Shown here: positions 58,203 through 64,000 of the stretch, piece after piece
Numbering within the stretch: position 1 is the stretch's first letter
Layout of the letters: every line of letters begins with the position of its first letter
Virus record (IMG/VR): IMGVR_UViG_3300042894_004439
Span: 19,175 to 83,174 of that record
From: a virus
Length of the DNA: 64,000 nucleotides
Direction: 5' to 3' (one strand)
Made by a program: the position numbers and the translations under genes
Notes under the pieces: model-generated
What the model saw: the letters and a program-made list of their open reading frames with translations, nothing else
The model's database searches: none
Told to the model about the DNA's origin: nothing

Positions 58203-58991
58203 ATGACCGATCACTACGCCACACTGGGCGTTGCTAAAACTGCTACTGCAAATGAAATCAAACAGGCCTTTCGCCGGTTAGCCAGTCAGCATCATCCCGA
58301 CAAGGGTGGCGACACAGCCAAATTCCAGGCCATCCAGGCCGCGTATGCCACACTAGGCGATCCGCAGCAACGTGCCGCGTATGATAATCCTCGCCCACAA
58401 ATGCCGCCTGGGTTTGGATTTCAATCCAATGGGCCATTTGATTTCAACACAATATTCAACATGTTTGGCACAAGAATGCAATCGCCCGGGCAACAACGTC
58501 ATCAACAGGCTCGCATGGATCTGTGGATCACAATAATGGACATTGCCACAGGCGGGCGTAGAACTGTGAGCGTGGGCAGTCAACAGGGCACAATGACTGT
58601 GGAGATAGAAATTCCATTGGGCATAGAAGATGGCAACACAGTGCACTATTCAGGTATTGGCCCCAGTGGAATGGATCTACTGGTCACTTACCGAGTGCAT
58701 CCTCACCCTCGGTGGCAACGAAACGGACTGACTCTTTCAACCAATCATGTGTTGCCTATCTGGGATCTGATACTGGGTTGTGATACTGTGTTTACAGACG
58801 TACAAGGCACAGAATTACTATTGACTATTCCGCCAAAAACTCAACCCGGAACTCAAATGAGAATGAAGGGTCGCGGCCTGCGGGCAAAATCTGGAATCGC
58901 TGGCGATATGTTAGTTGCTATACAAGCTCGTATACCCGACAACATATCCCCAGAACTCTTGGAAATGATAAAACAAAGTCAGACAAAATAA
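58203..58991 (+). CDS. DnaJ-like co-chaperone (CbpA/type II)
   Basis: 262 residues. J domain with HPD at 31-33 (HYATLGV to YDNPRPQ), a Gly/Phe-rich linker (PPGFGFQSNG), then two substrate-binding barrels without the zinc-finger domain (LGIEDGNTVHYSGIGP; IPPKTQPGTQMRMKGRGL), as in type II DnaJ/CbpA. It would direct host DnaK to phage targets. The C-terminus ends in a short helix in place of a dimerisation domain. Its own promoter lies within the preceding terminator. Confidence 0.88.
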   Translation: MTDHYATLGVAKTATANEIKQAFRRLASQHHPDKGGDTAKFQAIQAAYATLGDPQQRAAYDNPRPQMPPGFGFQSNGPFDFNTIFNMFGTRMQSPGQQRHQQARMDLWITIMDIATGGRRTVSVGSQQGTMTVEIEIPLGIEDGNTVHYSGIGPSGMDLLVTYRVHPHPRWQRNGLTLSTNHVLPIWDLILGCDTVFTDVQGTELLLTIPPKTQPGTQMRMKGRGLRAKSGIAGDMLVAIQARIPDNISPELLEMIKQSQTK

Positions 58992-59004
58992 ATATTCGTA
59001 ATGG

Positions 59005-59032
59005 TTGTATAAGTTTAAAAATCCTGTACAAT
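59005..59032 (+). promoter_or_regulatory. Sigma-70 promoter
   Basis: TTGTAT (59005-59010), 16-base spacer, TACAAT (59027-59032). The AAAATCCTGTAyAAT block is shared with the dnaJ promoter. Confidence 0.6.
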
Positions 59033-59061
59033 AGTAATTGGGAATACAAGTAATAATATCC

Positions 59062-61335
59062 ATGCAAAATAATCCAGAAATTGAACAGATCCTTGAGTCA
59101 GCAGTTGCCATTGCTCATGCCTATAAACATGAATACGTCACAACCGAACATGTGTTGTTAGCATTGATACGTCACGATCCTTTTCGTCGTGTGGTAGAAA
59201 AGTTTGGGGCTGATGTAGCGTTATTTGATCAGGAGCTGACAAATTATATCGGTAGCCTAGTAAGTTTAATCAAAGATCCTGCACCACAACCAAGGAAAAC
59301 CAATGCGTTGGAGCGAGTGTTTAATCGCGCATTAACACAGGTACTGTTTACTGGGCGCAAGCAAGTATCAACAATTGATTTAATGGTGGCCATGCTGGCA
59401 GAAACCAATGGACATGCACATTATTTCTTGTTGAAATACGGAATTAAGAAACAAGAGTTTATAGATTTCTGGCAGAGTAACTATACCCACGCCAGCGTGT
59501 CAATGAACGAAAATCAGGCCACACAGATATTAGAAGAGCATTGTACTAATTTAACGCAATTGGCCAAAGAAGATCGACTAGAACCCATGATTGGGCGCAG
59601 TGTAGAACTAGAAGAAATGATCACAGTGTTGGCACGTAGATTCAAAGCCAACGTGCTGATGGTAGGCGATCCAGGTGTGGGCAAGACTGCAATCATTGAT
59701 GGTCTTGCACAAGAAATTGCCGCTGACAGAGTTCCTGAATTTCTTCGAGGGCATGAAGTTTGGGGCTTGGAAATTGGCAGCTTGCTGGCAGGATCAAAAT
59801 ATCGCGGTGAGTTTGAAGAAAAGTTCAAACAGGTCATTGGAGCACTAGAAGCCAAGAAGAAATGTATTTTGTTCATAGACGAAGCACACACCATGATGGG
59901 TGCAGGTGCTGGTGGGCAAAGCAGTTTGGATTTTGCCAACATGTTGAAGCCAGCCATAACCAAAGGCAATCTCAAAGTGGTAGCCAGCACCACCTGGGAA
60001 GAATACTACGAGAGCTTTGAAAAAGATCGTGCGCTGATGCGTCGTTTCCATCGTGTGGCAATTGACGAACCCACTCCCGGTACCACAGAACAGATCCTTA
60101 TTGGGCTGAGTCCAAGATTAGAAAAGTTTCACAATGTGCTAATTGACACTGCTGCCATAACTGCTGCAGTTGAACTGTCAGGCCGTTACATACACGATCG
60201 TAAGAATCCTGACAAGTCAATTGACCTGCTGGACGGTGCTTGTGCAAAAGAACGTGTTAAAGATCAAGGACAACTTACTATCACTCAAGAATTGATCATG
60301 GCACAGTTGGCTCGTACCACAGACATTCCAATTGATCGACTACAAAATGAACGTAGCACTAAAATTCTTGAATTAGAAAACAACATCAAGCAAAAGTTAT
60401 ACGGGCAAGACGAAGCAGTGGATTCAGTGCTTGAGCGAATTTACATTAACTTTTCTGGCATTGGCAATGCTCGCCGACCTATTGCCAGCTTCTTGTTCCT
60501 AGGGCCAACTGGCACAGGCAAAACAGAATTGGCCAAACTGCTGGCGGAAAACTTGGACATGAAATTGCTCAAATATGACATGAGTGAGTACCAGGAGAAA
60601 CACACAGTGTCAAGTTTGATTGGTGCACCACCTGGATATGTGGGATTTGAAGACGGCAATGTGGGTGGCGGCAAACTGATCAGCGATATCAGTAAGAATC
60701 CATTTAGTATTATTTTGTTTGATGAGATTGAAAAGGCACACCCAGATGTGATCAACATCATGTTGCAGATGTTGGACGAAGCAAGATTAACATCCAGCAA
60801 TGGCAAAACTGTTGATCTTAAAAACGCCATTATCATTATGACATCTAATTTGGGTGCGAGAGACAACGAGAATCATAACATTGGATTCAGTACTCTGTTA
60901 GAAAAATCTGGCGAAGAAGATCGGGCCATGAAAGAGTTTTTCAAGCCAGAATTGCGCAATAGGATTGATAGAGTTTGTAAATTTGCCAAACTTGACACAC
61001 TGGCAATTAAGAAAATTGTGATCAAGTTTGTGGAAGAACTACAAACAAGTTTGGCAGCCAAACAAATACGATTGACATTGACCGAATCAGTGATTGATAT
61101 GTTGGCCAACAAGGGCTATGATAAAAAGATGGGCGCACGTCCATTGGGTAGAAAAATCGACGAACTTATTCGTGTGCCATTGAGCAAGCGCATATTGTTT
61201 GATCGTCTTGAAAACTGTACCATTCACGCAGTGATGAAAGATGATAAAATTGATTTTATGATAGAAGAAATTGCAAAACCCGTGGTCAACGAACAAGGAT
61301 ATATTGTACTTGATAACTTCAAACCTAAAATTTAA
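59062..61335 (+). CDS. clpA: ClpA-like AAA+ unfoldase
   Basis: 757 residues from ATG 59062 (TTG 59038 is also open). N-terminal Clp-N repeat region (EHVLLALI), first AAA+ domain with GDPGVGKT (202-209), second with GPTGTGKT (481-488), arginine and sensor motifs ending in FFKPELRNRIDR and MGARPLGRKI. An IGF tripeptide at 607-609 sits where ClpA/ClpX have the loop that docks to ClpP, so it may recruit host ClpP for proteolysis. No M-domain, so not ClpB. Its 3' end overlaps the next frame. Confidence 0.9.
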   Translation: MQNNPEIEQILESAVAIAHAYKHEYVTTEHVLLALIRHDPFRRVVEKFGADVALFDQELTNYIGSLVSLIKDPAPQPRKTNALERVFNRALTQVLFTGRKQVSTIDLMVAMLAETNGHAHYFLLKYGIKKQEFIDFWQSNYTHASVSMNENQATQILEEHCTNLTQLAKEDRLEPMIGRSVELEEMITVLARRFKANVLMVGDPGVGKTAIIDGLAQEIAADRVPEFLRGHEVWGLEIGSLLAGSKYRGEFEEKFKQVIGALEAKKKCILFIDEAHTMMGAGAGGQSSLDFANMLKPAITKGNLKVVASTTWEEYYESFEKDRALMRRFHRVAIDEPTPGTTEQILIGLSPRLEKFHNVLIDTAAITAAVELSGRYIHDRKNPDKSIDLLDGACAKERVKDQGQLTITQELIMAQLARTTDIPIDRLQNERSTKILELENNIKQKLYGQDEAVDSVLERIYINFSGIGNARRPIASFLFLGPTGTGKTELAKLLAENLDMKLLKYDMSEYQEKHTVSSLIGAPPGYVGFEDGNVGGGKLISDISKNPFSIILFDEIEKAHPDVINIMLQMLDEARLTSSNGKTVDLKNAIIIMTSNLGARDNENHNIGFSTLLEKSGEEDRAMKEFFKPELRNRIDRVCKFAKLDTLAIKKIVIKFVEELQTSLAAKQIRLTLTESVIDMLANKGYDKKMGARPLGRKIDELIRVPLSKRILFDRLENCTIHAVMKDDKIDFMIEEIAKPVVNEQGYIVLDNFKPKI

Positions 61336-61987
61336 ATCTGTTGATAAAGATCGATTGTTTTATAATCAGTATCAATACTCTGTAAGCATTCCATTACAGG
61401 AAGTAAATGCGCTGAGAACAGAACTATCACACGAATCAATAGATCGTGCCATAGCTCGCAGACTAGCATTTTGGTCAACAATGCCAAATCGTGCCAATCG
61501 AGTGATTGAGTCAGACACAGTGGACCAATTGCATAAAATCTGTGATTTTTTATTGTCTATCACTGACCAATACAAACTGGTATTTTACTATAATCACTGG
61601 CTCACAATCTACACCAATAGTCTGGAATTGCTTGATCAAGTTGATGCACTTGATTACGTTGATATTAAAAATTACAGTCAGGTCAATATCAATCGTCCCA
61701 AAGGTACAATATTGTTAAAAAATTCTGTGCATACCAAACGCAGTTATTTTCGTCAACGTACTATAAACAATCACGAAAGAAATACACTAACTAATTTTCT
61801 AATGTCTCAACAGGATTATATAAAATTAAGTCCGGGACTAAGAAATTGGATGCATAAAGATCGAATTCATACCTATGTGCTTGACTATTTCTTTATTGAT
61901 TATTCAGATGATCAATGGCTGACCATGTTAAGTTTGGTGCATCCAGGACTGGTAAGAAAAACTGTACAAATCATACAAGATAAATAA
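61304..61987 (+). CDS. Conserved T4-like hypothetical protein
   Basis: About 227 residues; the start is uncertain (TTG at 61304 or 61310 after AAGGA, or TTG 61271), all within the end of clpA. LKFKSVDKDRLFYNQYQYSV and NRPKGTILLKNSVHTKRSYF are features of a protein in T4-like aquatic phages. It has an acidic, aromatic-rich helical C-terminus. No known activity. Confidence 0.66.
   Translation: MYLITSNLKFKSVDKDRLFYNQYQYSVSIPLQEVNALRTELSHESIDRAIARRLAFWSTMPNRANRVIESDTVDQLHKICDFLLSITDQYKLVFYYNHWLTIYTNSLELLDQVDALDYVDIKNYSQVNINRPKGTILLKNSVHTKRSYFRQRTINNHERNTLTNFLMSQQDYIKLSPGLRNWMHKDRIHTYVLDYFFIDYSDDQWLTMLSLVHPGLVRKTVQIIQDK
61980..61986 (+). promoter_or_regulatory. T4-late-type promoter element
   Basis: GATAAATAATAC at the end of the preceding gene; the core ends seven bases before ATG 61994. 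Confidence 0.5.
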
Positions 61988-61993
61988 TACACT

Positions 61994-62161
61994 ATGGCAA
62001 AAATACACGAAGAAATACTTGTAATCAAACTATCAAAATTGGTCAAAGACAGCGGCGAAAATGTGCCTGTTATTGCCAACAAAGATTTGGAAGATGCACT
62101 GACCGCAGTGGCTCAAGAGCTTGTTGGTACCGGTGTTATTGTAGAAATTGAACAGGCCTAA
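61994..62161 (+). CDS. Small conserved T4-like protein
   Basis: 55 residues (MAKIHEEILVIKLSKLVKDS ... LVGTGVIVEIEQA). Acidic, with an alternating beta-type C-terminal strand. It resembles small proteins near structural genes in T4-like cyanophages. Its TAA overlaps the next ATG by one base. Function unknown. Confidence 0.6.
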   Translation: MAKIHEEILVIKLSKLVKDSGENVPVIANKDLEDALTAVAQELVGTGVIVEIEQA

Positions 62162-62532
62162 TGTCCACATATTATACCACTGTTGTACTGTTGCCCACTA
62201 CCACCTATGGTACAGCATCGGGCAACTATGATGGTAGTAGTCAAGACTTTTTTGGCAATGCAGTGCCTGCAGTCAATTATTATGGCGGGCAAGGGTACGT
62301 TCAAACCATAACCTACAGTGTGACCAATTTCACTGGAACAATAACCACACAGGCTACCTTGAGCGATCAACCAGAGCAGGCTGCCTGGTTTGATATTGAC
62401 GTTTACGGAGACGGATCTTCGGTCATACCCGCAGACTATCATCCTGTGAGCATTTTAGGCAATTTTGCATGGTTACGAGTGAAAGTCACTGGATTTGAAT
62501 CTGGCACAGCAAACGTAGTTGCATCATATTAA
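62161..62532 (+). CDS. Structural-type protein, unknown
   Basis: 123 residues, beta-rich, Ser/Thr/Gly/Tyr-rich (YYGGQGYVQTITYSVTNFTG), ending with WLRVKVTGFESGTANVVASY. Composition and position after a late-type promoter suggest a small virion or fibre-associated protein. No family known to me. Confidence 0.6.
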   Translation: MSTYYTTVVLLPTTTYGTASGNYDGSSQDFFGNAVPAVNYYGGQGYVQTITYSVTNFTGTITTQATLSDQPEQAAWFDIDVYGDGSSVIPADYHPVSILGNFAWLRVKVTGFESGTANVVASY

Positions 62533-62540
62533 AACGTGAC

Positions 62541-62547
62541 ATAAATA
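62541..62547 (+). promoter_or_regulatory. T4-late-type promoter element
   Basis: CATAAATATG; the core ends seven bases before ATG 62555. Confidence 0.5.
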
Positions 62548-62554
62548 TGTTACA

Positions 62555-64000
62555 ATGAATTATCTTGTAATATATCCCGGACGTTTCCATCCTTTTCATC
62601 GCGGTCATCGTGCCAGCTATGAATATCTTGCTAAAAAATACGGTGCTGATCATGTGTACATTGCCACCACTGGTGTGCAAGCACCTGTAACCAGTCCATT
62701 TACCTTTGCTGACAAAGTTAAAATGATTACTACACTGGGCATTCCTGCCGGACATGTGGTCAAGGTTACTAATCCTTATCAAAGTCGAGAAATAACAGAT
62801 TCAATTCCCACAGAAGAAAAATCCAAAACTGTGCTGATATTTGCACTCAGCGCCAAGGATGCAGAACGCTTTAGCTTTGCTCCTAAAAAAGACGGCACAC
62901 CCAGTTATCTTCAGTCCATGCCTGCCAATCTCAAGCAGTTGACGCCAATGACTGAGCATGCTTACGTAGAAATTACACCCACAGTTAATTTCAAAGTACG
63001 TGGTCAAGATGCCAACTCAGCCAGCCAAATCCGCAGTTTTTATATCAAAGGCAACAACAACGATCGAGATCAAGTTATAGCCGACCTATATGGTGAAGCT
63101 TACCCTGAGTTACGAGACATATTTGATAATCAACTGGGTGTCAGTGAACGAGTACAGAATATAGTCCGAGAAGCCAAGTTACTTAACACTACAAAAAGCA
63201 TAGCACTGATAGAACGCATATTGACCAAAGAGCGTCGTGCGTTGAACGAATTTAGTGTCAACAGTGGCGATGATGGTTCCAGTGATGACCCATATCAGTA
63301 TCCCAAGCCCGAACATTATGCCCGTAGCATAGATTACTTTGGTCAATTTGAAGCAGAACACTTTGACGAAGAAGATATGAATGATGCCACAGGCGAGTTC
63401 AAGGGTTACTGGTACTACGATGGCAAGCCGAGACAAATTGCCTATTTCAAGTTTGACAATCCCGAGCGCACCGGCAGTAATCATCCGGGCATGGGCTGGT
63501 ACTATGAGCCACAAAACGAAGGTATAGCGGAGGCTAAAAGAAAGGAAAAGAAAAAAACTTCAAGATCCTTAGGCAGATATTTCTTTCCAGGTTACGGATA
63601 CTATGGCAGTGGAGAATCTGGTGAAGGTGGCGGGGATGGGGGAGGTGAAGGTGTTGACCGGGGCATGGCAGAAGCAGAAAAAACAGCCAAAATCTTTCAT
63701 CCACAGTATGTAGATGTATATTTTCTTAATGGTCCAAGAAGAACTCCCACACTGGTCAATCGCCGAGTTCCGTACAATTTAATTGATAGATATTTAAAAG
63801 TAGTTGTTAAAAAATACAATCTGCATCAAGGTCGTTTTGAATTCAGAAACGCCGAAGAACCACACATGGCCGAAGAATTCAGACCCACTGATGGCCAGGC
63901 TATGAATATACGTAGACAAACTGCACAAAAAATGAATCCAGTTACCGACAAATTTGTTTGGAAAAGACCCAATCAAATAGGCGGTAGTCACAGTGAGAAC
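62555..64000 (+). CDS. Nucleotidyltransferase-domain protein, C-terminus outside window
   Basis: 482 codons remain open to the window end. Residues 1-170 are an HxGH nucleotidyltransferase: YPGRFHPFHRGHRASYEYL (HRGH about 15-18) and VRGQDANSASQIRSFY, in the place of the ISAxxIR motif. Beyond it lie acidic regions, a YWYYDGKPRQIAYFKFDNP block, a Gly/Glu-rich linker (GEGGGDGGGEGV) and more unclassified sequence. The size and late-type promoter resemble proteins of T4-like aquatic phages in which the enzyme domain is part of a larger, possibly virion-carried protein. Substrate unknown. Confidence 0.75.
   Translation, partial: MNYLVIYPGRFHPFHRGHRASYEYLAKKYGADHVYIATTGVQAPVTSPFTFADKVKMITTLGIPAGHVVKVTNPYQSREITDSIPTEEKSKTVLIFALSAKDAERFSFAPKKDGTPSYLQSMPANLKQLTPMTEHAYVEITPTVNFKVRGQDANSASQIRSFYIKGNNNDRDQVIADLYGEAYPELRDIFDNQLGVSERVQNIVREAKLLNTTKSIALIERILTKERRALNEFSVNSGDDGSSDDPYQYPKPEHYARSIDYFGQFEAEHFDEEDMNDATGEFKGYWYYDGKPRQIAYFKFDNPERTGSNHPGMGWYYEPQNEGIAEAKRKEKKKTSRSLGRYFFPGYGYYGSGESGEGGGDGGGEGVDRGMAEAEKTAKIFHPQYVDVYFLNGPRRTPTLVNRRVPYNLIDRYLKVVVKKYNLHQGRFEFRNAEEPHMAEEFRPTDGQAMNIRRQTAQKMNPVTDKFVWKRPNQIGGSHSEN

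Noticed and set aside
59514-60866. Minus-strand frames of 159 and 141 residues opposite clpA
   Set aside because: Fully inside a confident AAA+ gene, no promoter or ribosome binding site, no motif.
1-64000. tRNA genes, integrase, transposase or attachment sites
   Set aside because: None seen by reading the intergenic gaps; all gaps are under about 180 bases and are explained by promoters, terminators or leaders. A tRNAscan run would be decisive.

Overview
This window looks like one uninterrupted stretch of a large, lytic, T4-like (myovirus-type) phage genome. About 103 genes are packed head to tail, often with 1-8 base overlaps. I see no rRNA, tRNA, CRISPR array, transposase or integrase. 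The T4-like signs are a sliding-clamp loader ATPase (gp44 type), a GroES-like co-chaperonin, PhoH, fibre and baseplate-like structural genes of the kind found in T4-like cyanophages, and two promoter classes. The first class is near-consensus sigma-70 promoters (TTGACC, 17-base spacer, TATAAT). The second is TAAATA elements like the T4 late promoter, placed in front of structural and lysis genes. The host is probably a Gram-negative betaproteobacterium (Burkholderiales-like, perhaps freshwater). The evidence is a phage-borne Bug/TctC-type periplasmic binding protein, an ErpA-like Fe-S protein, an Ala/Pro/Lys-rich secreted peptide, and an Rz/Rz1 spanin pair, which implies an outer membrane. Host assignment is inference.

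Layout. 1-2.8 kb: radical SAM enzyme (cut by the window edge) and a GT4 glycosyltransferase. 3.4-8.0 kb, minus strand: a LamG-domain fibre protein and a 1296-residue repetitive fibre. 8.1-16.3 kb: small early-type genes with a cupin, metallophosphoesterase, gamma-glutamylcyclotransferase-like protein, ParB-like protein and DNA methyltransferase. 16.4-18.5 kb: secreted low-complexity protein, glycosyltransferase, SGNH hydrolase. 18.6-24.0 kb: tandem small early genes behind repeated promoter-leader cassettes. 24.0-28.1 kb: P-loop sulfotransferase-like proteins, a SleB-type wall hydrolase with a membrane partner, and translation factor IF-1. 28.2-31.5 kb: acyl/aryl-AMP ligase-like protein, SGNH hydrolases, superoxide dismutase, ErpA. 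31.5-39.4 kb: fibre and structural genes, a PolIII-alpha-like fragment and the GroES-like protein. 39.5-48.9 kb: radical SAM enzyme, SDR, clamp loader, HAD, PhoH, SGNH and methyltransferase genes between T4-like core genes. 49.0-55.4 kb: a compact accessory operon (four sulfotransferase-like P-loop proteins counting one on the minus strand, a Bug-type binding protein, a 2OG-Fe(II) oxygenase, a CysC-like kinase fused to a nucleotidyltransferase, an SGNH hydrolase). 55.4-58.2 kb: lysis module (i-spanin with embedded o-spanin, GH19 endolysin, 3-TM holin). 58.2-64.0 kb: DnaJ, ClpA, conserved T4-like genes and a nucleotidyltransferase-containing protein running off the end.

How it fits together. 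Replication and chaperone core genes (clamp loader, GroES, DnaJ, ClpA) and structural genes are interleaved with an unusually rich accessory set: 7 SGNH-like hydrolases, 7 sulfotransferase-like P-loop proteins, 2 radical SAM enzymes, 2 glycosyltransferases, an ANL ligase, a kinase-nucleotidyltransferase and an oxygenase. My main inference is that these form a glycan or small-molecule modification programme, possibly transfer of sulfo or acyl groups to virion or host surface polymers. A second theme is translation. Many genes have their ATG only 5-7 bases after a promoter -10 or TAAATA element, so their mRNAs should be leaderless or nearly so, and the same genome carries its own IF-1.
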